DNA of 64,000 bases from Waddliaceae bacterium (GTDB lineage Bacteria > Chlamydiota > Chlamydiia > Chlamydiales > GCA-2709385), in the NCBI GenBank assembly GCA_002709385.1, contig PAQS01000040.1, positions 1-64,000 on the forward strand. Direction: 5' to 3'. The position numbers and the translations under genes were made by a program. Below, in pieces: positions 8,917 through 18,290 of the stretch. Within the stretch, counting starts at the first letter, position 1; each line of letters starts with the position of its first letter. The notes beneath the pieces were generated by a model. The model made no database searches and was not told where the DNA came from. It saw only the letters and a program-made list of their open reading frames with translations.

Positions 8917-9081
8917 AGCAGGAACACCAAATAATTTTTTCTTAATGTTAGTTATTACTTTAGCGAATTAATGAAATTGGGTATACCCCATTTCCCTCGA
9001 TCAAATCGCTAGTAACTGTTATAGTATATGGGATATAAAACGGATCTTTTTATTTGATAAAAAAATATTTAAGGATGGGTG

Positions 9082-10521
9082 ATGTCTGAAGAAGACATGG
9101 TAGCTACTAAAACGGACTATAAGTACGGCTTCGTGACCAATGTTGAAATGGAGAGCTTACCAAAAGGATTAAACGAAGAGGTAATACGAGAGATTTCTCG
9201 TCGGAAAAATGAGCCACAATTTATTTTAGATTTTCGTTTAAAAGCCTATAAAAAATGGCTAACAATGAAAGAACCTGATTGGGCGAACCTTGATTATCCT
9301 CCGATTGACTATCAAAATATTTCTTATTATTCAGCTCCTAAAAAAAAGCCCCAACTGAAATCATTAGATGAAGTAGATCCAGAAATTCTTCGTACTTTTG
9401 AGCGTTTAGGTATTCCTTTAGAAGAGCAGAAGCGTTTGAGTAATGTCGCTGTAGATTTGGTTTTTGATTCAGTTTCCATAGGAACAACATTTAAGAAGAA
9501 ACTTGAAGATGCAGGTGTAGTGCTTTGTTCTATACAAGAGGCAATTGAAAAATACCCGGAATTAGTAGAGAAATACTTAGGTTCTGTTGTTCCTATTGGC
9601 GATAATTATTTTTCAGCACTAAATTCGGCTGTTTTCTCTGATGGAAGTTTTGTGTATGTTCCTAAAGGGGTTCATAGTCCAATGGAGCTTTCTACTTACT
9701 TTCGTATTAACGATCAAGAAACTGGGCAGTTTGAGCGTACATTGATTATAGCTGAAGAGAGCTCTTATGTTAGTTATCTTGAAGGTTGTACTGCTCCTGC
9801 TTTTGACACAAAACAGCTCCATGCTGCAGTTGTAGAGCTTGTTGCTTTGGACCAAGCAGAAATTAAGTATTCCACGGTACAGAATTGGTATTCAGGCGAT
9901 AGCAAAACCGGTGCTGGTGGGGTGTATAATTTTGTGACTAAAAGAGGTCGTTGTAAAGGACAAGGCTCTAAAATTTCTTGGACTCAGGTAGAGGCTGGTG
10001 CTGCGATTACTTGGAAGTATCCAAGTTGTATTTTAGAAGGCGATGACTCTGTAGGGGAGTTTTATTCTGTTGCACTTACAACGGGTAAAATGCAGGCAGA
10101 TACAGGAACCAAGATGATTCACCTTGGTAAGAATACGAAGTCGACCATTATTTCGAAGGGAATTTCAGCAGATGAATCACATAATAGTTATCGTGGTTCT
10201 GTAAGCATAGCACCTCGTGCAACAGGTTCGCGCAATTACACTCAATGCGATTCAATGCTAGTAGAAAATCGTTGCTCGGCAAATACATTTCCTTACATTG
10301 AAGTAGGAAACTCATCAAGTGAAGTGGAGCACGAAGCTTCCACATCCAAAATTAATGAAGAACAACTTTTCTACTTTCAATCGCGAGGGATTCCAGTAGA
10401 AGAAGCCATTCATATGATTGTAAATGGTTTTTGTAAGGTTGTTTTTGAAGAATTGCCTCTTGAGTTCACCCAAGAAGCTAAACAGCTCTTGGCGTTGAAG
10501 TTAGAAGGATCTGTAGGTTAA
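9082..10521 (+). CDS. sufB: Fe-S assembly scaffold SufB
   Basis: SufB forms the SufBC2D scaffold on which Fe-S clusters are built. The 479-residue length is normal, with the conserved block [20 protein letters not shown] and the C-terminal [18 protein letters not shown] typical of the SufB/SufD core. ATG 9082 is chosen because AAGGA lies 6 bp upstream; an adjacent in-frame GTG at 9079 is less likely. First gene of sufB-C-D-S, the order of CT684-CT687 in C. trachomatis. The operon probably starts in the 165-bp region shared with the LysM gene. Confidence 0.97.
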   Translation: MSEEDMVATKTDYKYGFVTNVEMESLPKGLNEEVIREISRRKNEPQFILDFRLKAYKKWLTMKEPDWANLDYPPIDYQNISYYSAPKKKPQLKSLDEVDPEILRTFERLGIPLEEQKRLSNVAVDLVFDSVSIGTTFKKKLEDAGVVLCSIQEAIEKYPELVEKYLGSVVPIGDNYFSALNSAVFSDGSFVYVPKGVHSPMELSTYFRINDQETGQFERTLIIAEESSYVSYLEGCTAPAFDTKQLHAAVVELVALDQAEIKYSTVQNWYSGDSKTGAGGVYNFVTKRGRCKGQGSKISWTQVEAGAAITWKYPSCILEGDDSVGEFYSVALTTGKMQADTGTKMIHLGKNTKSTIISKGISADESHNSYRGSVSIAPRATGSRNYTQCDSMLVENRCSANTFPYIEVGNSSSEVEHEASTSKINEEQLFYFQSRGIPVEEAIHMIVNGFCKVVFEELPLEFTQEAKQLLALKLEGSVG

Positions 10522-10542
10522 TGATAATAGTAGAGAAGGATC

Positions 10543-11304
10543 ATGCTTGAAATAAAAAATCTTCATGCACTTGTAGATGGTAAGCCTATTTTAAAAGGTT
10601 TCAGTTTGCAAATTAAAGCAGGTGAAATTCATGCGATTATGGGACCTAACGGTGCTGGAAAGTCTACTTTGGCTAAGATTATATCTGGTCATCCTGCTTA
10701 TGAAATTCGAGAAGGAGAAATCCTTTTCCAAGGTAAAAACGTTGTTGATTTAGAACCTGAAGAGCGCGCTCATTTGGGAATTTTTATGGGGTTTCAGTAT
10801 CCTATTGAAATTCCTGGAGTAGGAAATAAGCAGTTTCTTGCTTCTGCTGTTAATGCTAGTAGAGCTGCGAAAGGTTTAGCTAATTTAACAGATGAGGAGT
10901 TTTCATCTCTTCTTGAAGAAAAAGCTCGTTTAATCGAGGTTCCAGAGGCTTTTTTAAGCAGAAGTGTGAACGAGGGCTTTTCTGGTGGAGAGAAGAAGCG
11001 TAATGAAATTTTGCAAATGGCGGTGCTTGACCCTTCTTTTGCTATTTTAGATGAGACAGATTCGGGCTTAGATATCGATGCAATGCGGATTGTTGCTCGT
11101 GGTGTACAGCGTGTCATTACTGGTGATAAGGCGTTATTATTGATTACGCATTATCAACGTTTATTGGATTACATTAAGCCAAATTTCGTTCACGTTATGA
11201 TTGATGGAAAAATTGTACGCTCTGGTGGTCCAGAGCTTGCTCTTGAATTGGAAGAGCGTGGGTATGACTGGCTTATAGAAGCTGTAGCAGATGGAGGTTT
11301 ATAA
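10543..11304 (+). CDS. sufC: Fe-S assembly ATPase SufC
   Basis: ABC-type ATPase that drives conformational change of the SufBCD scaffold. In the 253 residues one sees Walker A GPNGAGKS (34-41), the SufC-type signature GFSGGEKKR (about 145-153), Walker B with the catalytic acidic residue ([12 protein letters not shown]) and the switch His in LLITHYQR. It has no membrane segment. Its TAA stop overlaps the sufD ATG by one base, so translation is coupled. Confidence 0.97.
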   Translation: MLEIKNLHALVDGKPILKGFSLQIKAGEIHAIMGPNGAGKSTLAKIISGHPAYEIREGEILFQGKNVVDLEPEERAHLGIFMGFQYPIEIPGVGNKQFLASAVNASRAAKGLANLTDEEFSSLLEEKARLIEVPEAFLSRSVNEGFSGGEKKRNEILQMAVLDPSFAILDETDSGLDIDAMRIVARGVQRVITGDKALLLITHYQRLLDYIKPNFVHVMIDGKIVRSGGPELALELEERGYDWLIEAVADGGL

Positions 11305-12623
11305 TGCTCACACAGGCAGGTCCTGATCAAGAGCAGATACACAATTTGCTACTTGAGCAACATGATCGCATTGTACAGAGCGGAGGACCTCTTAAGCGTG
11401 TTCGTTCTAAGGCTTGGGAAAGATTTGTAGAGCTTGGATATCCACATAAAAAAGTAGAGGAATACAATTATGTCCCTCTACGAAAATTTTATGAGGAAAC
11501 ATTTTCTTTAAGTACTCATGAAAACTTGAGTAAAGAGGAAGTTCTGAATCATATCTACCCTGAGTGTCAGGGAGCTTTTCTGGTTTTGGTAAATGGCAAG
11601 TTTCGTCCAGATTTATCTTCTCAGGAACAGCTACCAGAAGGGATAGAAGCTTATACAATGTCTGAAGCGATGGCGCGTTATGGTTCTTTCCTTAACAACC
11701 GTTGGCAGAAGTCTGTGAAAAAAGAAAAAGATGCTTTTGCATCTCTATCTTTAGCAATGAATGAAGATGGCTTGTTTCTCTATGTACCTCCGAAATTAGA
11801 GTGTACACAGCCTATTCAGATACTTCACATTGTTCATGGTTCTGAAGACTCTTTAGTGATGTCTCACCCTTATATTCATGTGGCTGTAGGAACCCAAAGC
11901 TCTCTTAAACTTTGTGTAGAATCTGTAAGTAACGGGAAGCGAATTTGCTCTAACCATCTTACAGAGTGTTCTTTAGATGAAGCATCGCGTATGGAGTATC
12001 TGAACTTATCTGTAGATCATAACGAGAAGTCGTGGATTTATGATGCTCTACGTGTTCGTTGTAAACGTGACGCTGTATTTCGTTCACTTACTTTAACAAA
12101 CGGTTCAGCAACAGTTCGCCAAGACTATTCTTGTGTTTTAGAAGGTGAAAATGCTGAAGTAAACCTAGAAGGTTTAGGTTACTTAAAAAACAAACGACAT
12201 GCTCATGTAAACGTGTTTATGGAGCATGCAGCTCCTCATACTCGTTCCACACAGTTATTTAAAAACTGTTTAAGTGATATAAGTCGTAGCAGTTTTGAGG
12301 GTAAAATTTACGTTCATTCTGAAGCTCAAAAAACGGATGCTTTTCAGTTGAGTAGTAACCTGATTCTTGATCAGGCAATGGCAAACTGTAAGCCAAACTT
12401 AGAGATTTTTGCAGACGATGTAAAATGCTCTCATGGTGCTACTGTAGGCCGTTTAGATGCTGATTCTCTCTTTTACTTAAAGAGCCGTGGCCTTCCTGAA
12501 CAATTGGCAAAAAGTCTTTTAGTAAGTGGCTTTTTACAAGAGTTATTGGAACGGGTTTCCCTTGAATCGATCAAAAAACGTATGATGGGAGAAATTCAGT
12601 CCTTTTTACACTTATCGGAGTAG
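11304..12623 (+). CDS. sufD: Fe-S assembly protein SufD
   Basis: SufB paralogue and partner in the SufBC2D complex, involved in iron delivery. The 439-residue protein has a variable helical N-terminal part (about 1-130) and the right-handed beta-helix core. Near the C-terminus is the conserved NLEIFADDVKCSHGATVGRL segment, with the Cys and His known to be important in SufD, followed by LFYLKSRGLPEQLAKSLLV. The start codon overlaps the sufC stop, and the stop is 4 bp before sufS. Confidence 0.95.
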   Translation: MLTQAGPDQEQIHNLLLEQHDRIVQSGGPLKRVRSKAWERFVELGYPHKKVEEYNYVPLRKFYEETFSLSTHENLSKEEVLNHIYPECQGAFLVLVNGKFRPDLSSQEQLPEGIEAYTMSEAMARYGSFLNNRWQKSVKKEKDAFASLSLAMNEDGLFLYVPPKLECTQPIQILHIVHGSEDSLVMSHPYIHVAVGTQSSLKLCVESVSNGKRICSNHLTECSLDEASRMEYLNLSVDHNEKSWIYDALRVRCKRDAVFRSLTLTNGSATVRQDYSCVLEGENAEVNLEGLGYLKNKRHAHVNVFMEHAAPHTRSTQLFKNCLSDISRSSFEGKIYVHSEAQKTDAFQLSSNLILDQAMANCKPNLEIFADDVKCSHGATVGRLDADSLFYLKSRGLPEQLAKSLLVSGFLQELLERVSLESIKKRMMGEIQSFLHLSE

Positions 12624-12627
12624 TTAA

Positions 12628-13845
12628 ATGAGTCTTGATAATTGTCGCAGTGATTTTCCTATGCTTCAAAAAATGATGCATGGACATCCTATTTGTTATC
12701 TAGACTCTGCTGCTACAGCTCAAAAACCCAGTGTTGTGATCGATTCCATCAAACGCTTTTATCAAGAAGAGTATGGAACGGTTCACCGAGCGGTTTATGA
12801 AATTGCTCTTGCGAGCACGGAAGCTTATGATCGTGCTCGCACAAAATTACGTGCTTTTTTAAACGCTAAACACGATCGAGAGATCATCTTTACAAGTGGA
12901 TGTACAGAAGCGATTAATTTAGTTGCTTCAAGCTTTTCCCGAGCGTTTATTTCTGAAGGCGATGAAGTGATCATTTCTCAAATTGATCACCATTCTAATA
13001 TTGTTCCTTGGCAGATTGTTTGTGAAGAGAGAAAAGCGGTACTTAAAGTGATACCTGCTTTAGATGATGGATCTTTAGATTTAGATGCATTTGAAAGACT
13101 CTTATCTGATCGTTGTAAAATTGTAGCTGTAGGCCATGCATCCAACTCTATTGGCACAATCAATCCAGTAAGAGAAATCATAAAAATGGCTCATTCTAAA
13201 GGAGCAAAGGTGCTTGTGGATGGTGCACAATCTGCACCTCATATGCCTATAAATGTACAAGAGCTTGATTGTGACTTCTATACTTTGGCTGGGCATAAAT
13301 TAATGGGTCCAACTGGTGTTGGTGTTCTTTACGGAAAAGAAGAGTTGTTAGAACAGATGCCCCCCTATCAATCTGGTGGAGACATGATTGATCGGGTGAG
13401 TTTAGAGAAAACAACTTATGCTGATTTGCCCTTGAAATTCGAAGCTGGAACTCCCATGTTTGCGCAAGTAATTGCTCTAGGAGTAGCAATCGATTATCTT
13501 ACCGCAAAAGGAATGGATCGTATTTTTCAACATGAATTAGAACTTCTTGAATATGCAAAGCCTAAGCTTATGGAAATCGATGGCTTGCGTATTATTGGTG
13601 AAGCAAAAAATAAGCTTGCAATTCTTAGTTTTGTTGTAGAAGGAGCCCATCATTTAGATATAGGCACGTTTTTAGATCTAAAAGGGATAGCGGTTCGGAC
13701 AGGTCACCATTGTGCACAGCCCTGTATGGATAGATTTTCTGTTACAGGTACTGTGCGTGCTTCTTTGGCTTTATATAATGATAAAGAGGATATAGATCGT
13801 CTTGTCAATGGCTTAGAAGATGTCTTAAAAAAATTACGAGTCTGA
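12628..13845 (+). CDS. sufS: Cysteine desulfurase SufS
   Basis: PLP enzyme that moves sulfur from cysteine to its own active-site Cys and on to the Suf scaffold. The 405-residue class V aminotransferase fold shows the PLP-binding Lys224 in LAGHKLMGPTG and catalytic Cys362 in RTGHHCAQPCM, the short-loop group II (SufS) arrangement. No sufE or sufU partner is in the window. Last gene of the suf operon. Its 3' end overlaps the convergent hypothetical gene by 12 bp. Confidence 0.96.
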   Translation: MSLDNCRSDFPMLQKMMHGHPICYLDSAATAQKPSVVIDSIKRFYQEEYGTVHRAVYEIALASTEAYDRARTKLRAFLNAKHDREIIFTSGCTEAINLVASSFSRAFISEGDEVIISQIDHHSNIVPWQIVCEERKAVLKVIPALDDGSLDLDAFERLLSDRCKIVAVGHASNSIGTINPVREIIKMAHSKGAKVLVDGAQSAPHMPINVQELDCDFYTLAGHKLMGPTGVGVLYGKEELLEQMPPYQSGGDMIDRVSLEKTTYADLPLKFEAGTPMFAQVIALGVAIDYLTAKGMDRIFQHELELLEYAKPKLMEIDGLRIIGEAKNKLAILSFVVEGAHHLDIGTFLDLKGIAVRTGHHCAQPCMDRFSVTGTVRASLALYNDKEDIDRLVNGLEDVLKKLRV

Positions 13846-14241
13846 CGTTTCTATTTTTGTAAAATTCACATTTCTTACTAAGTCTAACCAGATAATTCGA
13901 ATACTATAAGCAATTGTTCGTGTGTATGGGTTATCACATCTTGTCTCAGCATCTAAAGTGTCTTGCCCAAAGGTTCTGGCTGCTAAGTATAAACGACACA
14001 ATTGCCTGATCGTATCTATAGATACCTCGCTATTACTCTTTACCCAGTGGATTGTTTCGTAGCGGTTATTTAAAGAGGGAGGGGTAGAAATTTTTACAGC
14101 ACTGTATGTGTTTAGTTGAGGAGTGAATTGAAATTCAAAAGAAAATCCGTTGTTTGGATCAATTCCTTCATAAATATAGAGTCCATGATAAATTTCAGGT
14201 CCTGAATTATGATATTTTTCATAAAAATATAAATTATACAA
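13834..14241 (-). CDS. Hypothetical protein, 135 residues
   Basis: I do not recognise a family. The product is rich in Tyr and Asn, predicted soluble, with no signal peptide or membrane helix and no clear catalytic motif. A GGAG sequence lies about 10 bp upstream of the ATG, supporting translation. The 3' end overlaps the convergent sufS by 12 bp. Short segments with alternating hydrophobic residues suggest a beta-rich N-terminal half and a helical C-terminal half. Confidence 0.55.
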   Translation of the reverse strand: MYNLYFYEKYHNSGPEIYHGLYIYEGIDPNNGFSFEFQFTPQLNTYSAVKISTPPSLNNRYETIHWVKSNSEVSIDTIRQLCRLYLAARTFGQDTLDAETRCDNPYTRTIAYSIRIIWLDLVRNVNFTKIETSDS

Positions 14242-14382
14242 AGTTTGGCTCCAGAAAATATTCTAAAGCTTGTTGATTATAAGGATTTATGTTTTTTTCC
14301 GTAGTTAGAAAACGACAATCTCAAAAAAAATCGTTTAAAACGATAATTAACATACTGATTTGTCGATTAGTGCTATTAAAAG

Positions 14383-14775
14383 TCAGAAAAAATCTCTTAA
14401 TATCCTAGCGGTATACATACCAAATCCTGTCATAAGGAGTGAGCCTAAGACATGACTAAGAATAAGTATGCTTAATGAAAGCATTTCATTACGCGCTAGT
14501 ATTGTAGTGGCTTCAGCTGAAAACGCTGAAAACGTTGTCAAAGCTCCTAAAAAACCTGTAACGATACCAAGTTTAATTTCAGGAGATAGTTCTATTTGTT
14601 CAGAAAGAACCATCATAATTCCTATGAGATAGCCTCCCAATAGGTTTGCAGCTAAAGAACCTAAAGAAAATTGGCTCATCAAAGGATTAAGATTATGGTT
14701 GAGTATCCAACGTAAAATAGCACCACAGCTTGATCCTATAGAGATCGCTATTAGCATAGAAAAAGGGGGAAACAT
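14383..14775 (-). CDS. crcB: Fluoride channel CrcB/Fluc
   Basis: Small membrane protein (130 residues, four hydrophobic helices) of the CrcB family, dual-topology dimers that export fluoride. Diagnostic motifs are GSSCGAILRW in helix 1, SLAANLLGGYLIG in helix 2 with the channel Asn, and GFLGALTTFSAFSAE in helix 3 with the Phe-box and Na-site region. The ATG directly abuts the sctT stop, so it is probably transcribed at the end of the T3SS operon. No fluoride riboswitch is recognisable, and none would be expected inside an operon. Confidence 0.9.
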   Translation of the reverse strand: MFPPFSMLIAISIGSSCGAILRWILNHNLNPLMSQFSLGSLAANLLGGYLIGIMMVLSEQIELSPEIKLGIVTGFLGALTTFSAFSAEATTILARNEMLSLSILILSHVLGSLLMTGFGMYTARILRDFF

Positions 14776-15627
14776 TTAAGCTCCGGAAGCTGACAGTGTA
14801 TTGACAATATCTCGAATATGTATGACCCAGTTATATGCATCACTTACAAATTGCTTCAAGATCGTATTCCATCCAAGCCAAACGATTGCTAAACCTAAGT
14901 AAGATTTAAGAGGCATTCCTAAGAAGGTAATTTGTACTTGTGGTGCTAGGCGGTTGGTAATTCCTAGAAAGACATCTGTCATTAAAATCATAAGAAGAGC
15001 TGGACTAGCCATACGAATACTCATGATCATCATTTTTCCGTACATGAGCATAACACTGCTCCAAAACGGGCCATCTTTAGCAAAAAATATAGAACTGATT
15101 GTTTGGTCAAGTGGAACAAGACGGTAAGAATCAAGTAAGGTTTCAATGAATAAAAAAGGACCTCCCACTAGGAAAAAAAGATAGATCAATACTTGATTGA
15201 ATAGAGTTCCTATAGGGGATGCTTGTGATTGTGTAGTAGGGTCTTGTACCATTAAACTGGCACCACCTCGCTGGTGGTCAATAAAAATTCCTGCTGACTC
15301 AGCTACAGCGAAGGGAATTGTCATGAAAAATCCCATAAACAAGCCGATAAAGCCCTCTTTTAAAGCGAGAGCAATCAACATATGGTTGTATTGCAAAGGA
15401 GTGGTAATACTGCTTACTTGAAAAGGAAATAAAATACCAAAAAACGCTAAACCTAAACCCACTTTTGCCGGATTGGGGAGAACTCTTCCACCAAAAAATG
15501 GAGCTAAGGAAATGAGGGGCATGACACGGAATAGGGTCAAAGTCAGAATACTTAGAAAAGAAACCCCAGGTCGATCAGCTAGATGAGGGTTCGCAAGGAA
15601 CATCTGTACAAAATCATCAGTAATCAT
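14776..15627 (-). CDS. sctT: T3SS export apparatus protein SctT
   Basis: Polytopic inner-membrane component of the type III export gate (FliR/YscT family, CT564 in C. trachomatis). The 283 residues contain about six hydrophobic helices. Family features are FRVMPLISLAPFFGGRVLPN near the N-terminus, AESAGIFIDHQRGGASL in the central loop, and ASPALLMILMTDVFLGITNR. Together with SctR and SctS it forms the R5S4T1 pore. Follows sctS by 17 bp. Confidence 0.95.
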   Translation of the reverse strand: MITDDFVQMFLANPHLADRPGVSFLSILTLTLFRVMPLISLAPFFGGRVLPNPAKVGLGLAFFGILFPFQVSSITTPLQYNHMLIALALKEGFIGLFMGFFMTIPFAVAESAGIFIDHQRGGASLMVQDPTTQSQASPIGTLFNQVLIYLFFLVGGPFLFIETLLDSYRLVPLDQTISSIFFAKDGPFWSSVMLMYGKMMIMSIRMASPALLMILMTDVFLGITNRLAPQVQITFLGMPLKSYLGLAIVWLGWNTILKQFVSDAYNWVIHIRDIVNTLSASGA

Positions 15628-15644
15628 CTAGTTCCTAATACTCT

Positions 15645-15917
15645 TTATCCATGGGTCCATGTATGAAAGTGTGAAAAGATATTGTAAGCAAATCCGTAAA
15701 TTTGCGCTCCTAACCACGATCCCATAAACATCAAAGTAAAGACGATAGCAACAAGCTTGATCGTGAAGGAAAGAGTTTGTTCTTGGATTTGTGTAGCAGC
15801 CTGAAAGATTGCGACAAGTAGCCCTAAAACCATACTAATCATGATAGGCGGACCGGAAAGGATGAGTATAAGTAGTAAGCCCTGGTAAGCAAGTTGGACT
15901 ACATGAGTTTGAAACAT
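15645..15917 (-). CDS. sctS: T3SS export apparatus protein SctS
   Basis: FliQ/YscS family protein with 90 residues and two membrane hairpin helices. Visible signatures are LLILILSGPPIMISMVLGLLV and AIFQAATQIQEQTLSFTIKL, the latter being the strongly conserved Q-rich loop. A partner of SctR and SctT in the export pore. The position between sctR (25 bp upstream) and sctT matches CT563. Confidence 0.96.
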   Translation of the reverse strand: MFQTHVVQLAYQGLLLILILSGPPIMISMVLGLLVAIFQAATQIQEQTLSFTIKLVAIVFTLMFMGSWLGAQIYGFAYNIFSHFHTWTHG

Positions 15918-15942
15918 CGTTACTTTCTCCTGCCCGTTCGCT

Positions 15943-16767
15943 CTATACGTTGACGAAAGTTAGCACTAAACCTTGGATTAGCAAGGTCCATCCATCCAAC
16001 ATCACTAGAAGGAAGAGCTTTAGCGGCATCGAAATTGTTACTGGAGAAAGCATCATCATTCCCATTGCGAGCAATATATTTGACGTAACCAGATCGATAA
16101 CGAAAAATGGAATATAGATCAGAACTCCAATCTCAAAAGCATCTTTCAACTGGGTAGTCATAAATGAAGGAATTAAAATAATAAAATCTTCGGGAGTTAA
16201 GTTATCCCGATATTTCTGCTCTAAGCTTCGATAGGCAAGTCTATAGAAAAGTTTTCTGTGTTGAGCAGAGCAGTTATTCATTAAAAACTGTCTAAATGGC
16301 TCTCGAGCTTTTTTCCCTACTTCTACGAAATACTCCGCTGAAGCATGCGAAAATAATGTGGCATCAATTTCAGTTCTAATAGACTCTTCTGCTGCATCAT
16401 ACATAGCTGTAGCAGTGGGAAACATAATGTACAAACTAAGTAGAAAACCAACCCCGTTTACTACTTGGTTAGGAGGGGCTTGTTGAGCTCCAAGTGCGTT
16501 TCTCAAAAGAGAAAGAACGACTACGATTTTCACAAAAGAAGTCAATATAATGATGATGAAAGGCATCATCGCCATCATAGAGAGAGCAATTGATTGTGTA
16601 ACTATTGAAGGCATTGATCCTGGATCAAAAGGTGCTTCAGCAAGTTTATCAATTGTTAATGTATCCTGCTGCGAATAAAGGAACTCTGTAGGTACAAAAA
16701 GGACCGTTAAAGCAAGAAGGATTTTAAACCAGAATCGTGGAGACCGAAGTCGAGAAGCTTTGATCAC
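15943..16767 (-). CDS. sctR: T3SS export apparatus protein SctR
   Basis: FliP/YscR family pore subunit with 274 residues. An N-terminal signal-like helix (about 12-30) is followed by TM segments including MMPFIIIILTSFVKIVVVLS and the hallmark RNALGAQQAPPNQVVNGV. The periplasmic section (about 125-205) is longer than in YscR, a feature I recall for chlamydial SctR. The start codon is GTG, 8 bp after the sctL stop. Position matches CT562. Confidence 0.95.
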   Translation of the reverse strand: MIKASRLRSPRFWFKILLALTVLFVPTEFLYSQQDTLTIDKLAEAPFDPGSMPSIVTQSIALSMMAMMPFIIIILTSFVKIVVVLSLLRNALGAQQAPPNQVVNGVGFLLSLYIMFPTATAMYDAAEESIRTEIDATLFSHASAEYFVEVGKKAREPFRQFLMNNCSAQHRKLFYRLAYRSLEQKYRDNLTPEDFIILIPSFMTTQLKDAFEIGVLIYIPFFVIDLVTSNILLAMGMMMLSPVTISMPLKLFLLVMLDGWTLLIQGLVLTFVNV

Positions 16768-16775
16768 GAGTGTAC

Positions 16776-17423
16776 CTATACTTTTTGTTCCATCAGCTTT
16801 TCGAATGCTTCTTCAAGAGAATCCCAGCGATTTCGAGTTTCAGCAAAGTTGATGATCCCTCTTTCTGTTTCGATTACATATCCGCCTTCATCAATGTCAG
16901 AACGCTCTTGAATGGTAATCGATTTCACATTTTCGAATATTGCTTTAAGTTTAGGTTTATTCGATTCAAGAATATTTAAATCAACACGGTTACAATAAAT
17001 GACAATTTCTTTGTGTTGTTTTACAGCTTTAAGAGTGTTGATCACGATGTCAACGACAGCGTCTGGATTTAACTCTAATTCTCTACCAATGACTTTCTTG
17101 GCTGCTTGAATAGCAAGAGATACAATAACTTTACTGTATTCTTCTCTAGCGTTTCTGCGTTCAACTTCTAAATCTGCAACATGCTCTGCCCATTGTTCAA
17201 AGCCTGCTTCATACCCTTCTTTCTGAGCTTGTTCTTTAAGAAGCTCGCATTCAGCTGCCACGCTTTGTCTGTAAGCTTTAGCATCTTTTTTTACTTCTTC
17301 TAGAAGTCCTTTTGCATCTAACAGGGAAGAAAAAGCATCCGCTTGAATGATACGACTGTTTTCTGCAATTTCAATATGGTCACCTCTAATCAGGCGGAAA
17401 AACTTACTGCTCACAATACTCAC
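16776..17423 (-). CDS. sctL: T3SS stator protein SctL
   Basis: FliH/YscL family regulator that binds the SctN ATPase at the cytoplasmic sorting platform. The 215-residue protein has an N-terminal variable part, a long charged coiled coil (about 35-105) and the C-terminal FliH domain (IQAAKKVIGRELELNPD to GGYVIETERGIINFAETR). The start is GTG inside the end of the upstream gene (20-bp overlap), so translation is likely coupled. Matches CT561. Confidence 0.9.
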   Translation of the reverse strand: MSIVSSKFFRLIRGDHIEIAENSRIIQADAFSSLLDAKGLLEEVKKDAKAYRQSVAAECELLKEQAQKEGYEAGFEQWAEHVADLEVERRNAREEYSKVIVSLAIQAAKKVIGRELELNPDAVVDIVINTLKAVKQHKEIVIYCNRVDLNILESNKPKLKAIFENVKSITIQERSDIDEGGYVIETERGIINFAETRNRWDSLEEAFEKLMEQKV

Positions 17424-18264
17424 TTAAAAATTTATGGGTGCTAAACACTTGTTTTTGCAAAGCTGATTGGAGATCAGACTTTTCTACTTTTTCGAGTGAT
17501 TTGAGAATGACTTCTCCGCGTCCCTTATCAAGGGTACGAGTTAGATGCCAAACAAGCTTGCTAGATTCGCCCTTTAAAGCTTGAGAAAATCTTGCAAGGC
17601 CTTTGAGGTGAATCTTATGCAAAAAAGCTTTCTGATTTTTTGTCCAAGAATGAATACCTTGTCTTTCTTCGGTAAGAACATCTTCTTGACGAAGACAGTT
17701 TTTCAAAAAAGCTTGTTGTTGTTGGTTAAGCCAAAGATAGACTTCTTTTAGTCTTGTTTTCTCTACAACTTTTTTTACTTCAGCTGCTAAGTCAAAGATT
17801 CCCAGCAAATCAATAAGGTTGACTAAACGACTCTTATCAAAATCTAGTAAAGGACTAAATGAAGATTTTTCTAGAAACTCTCTCTGAACTTCTGTTGCTA
17901 GTGGATGAGCAAGTGTCAAAGAACCTAAAAGGTATTCGGAAGCAAGTTTTGGGATGGGTGCTTGCTTAAATGAAGTACCAAGAAGAGAGCTTAGTCCTTT
18001 AGATTGAGAAGAATTCAACGCACGTAGATAAAGCGCTTGCTTATCTTTTGGAAAGTTCGAAAAAAGCTCGCTTAACCATGAGTAATGAATACGATGAAAC
18101 ATTTTTCGTATTTGGGCAGTAGGGATGCTAAGAGAATAAGATACAAAAGAATCTTTTGCTTCTTTTTGCTCTTCCTCTGTTAAGTATTTGAGTAGTCCGT
18201 CGGCCTCAATTCCAGAAAATTGCTGGCAGCATGCCTGGAACATATACCACTTTTGCTTACTCAT
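17404..18264 (-). CDS. T3SS-cluster protein, CT560-like (SctK-like position)
   Basis: The 286-residue soluble helical protein lies between sctJ and sctL, exactly where C. trachomatis has CT560. It has no signal peptide or membrane helix. Many Leu/Lys-rich helices and SLGxxx-type segments suggest an all-alpha protein. SctK-type sorting-platform proteins occupy this slot in other systems, so an adaptor role is reasonable but inferred from position. ATG 18264 is used because GGAGG lies 6 bp upstream; a longer reading from TTG 18276 would include that ribosome-binding site. Confidence 0.8.
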   Translation of the reverse strand: MSKQKWYMFQACCQQFSGIEADGLLKYLTEEEQKEAKDSFVSYSLSIPTAQIRKMFHRIHYSWLSELFSNFPKDKQALYLRALNSSQSKGLSSLLGTSFKQAPIPKLASEYLLGSLTLAHPLATEVQREFLEKSSFSPLLDFDKSRLVNLIDLLGIFDLAAEVKKVVEKTRLKEVYLWLNQQQQAFLKNCLRQEDVLTEERQGIHSWTKNQKAFLHKIHLKGLARFSQALKGESSKLVWHLTRTLDKGRGEVILKSLEKVEKSDLQSALQKQVFSTHKFLSEYCEQ

Positions 18265-18290
18265 TGATCCCTCCAAAAAGCTTCAAGTTA

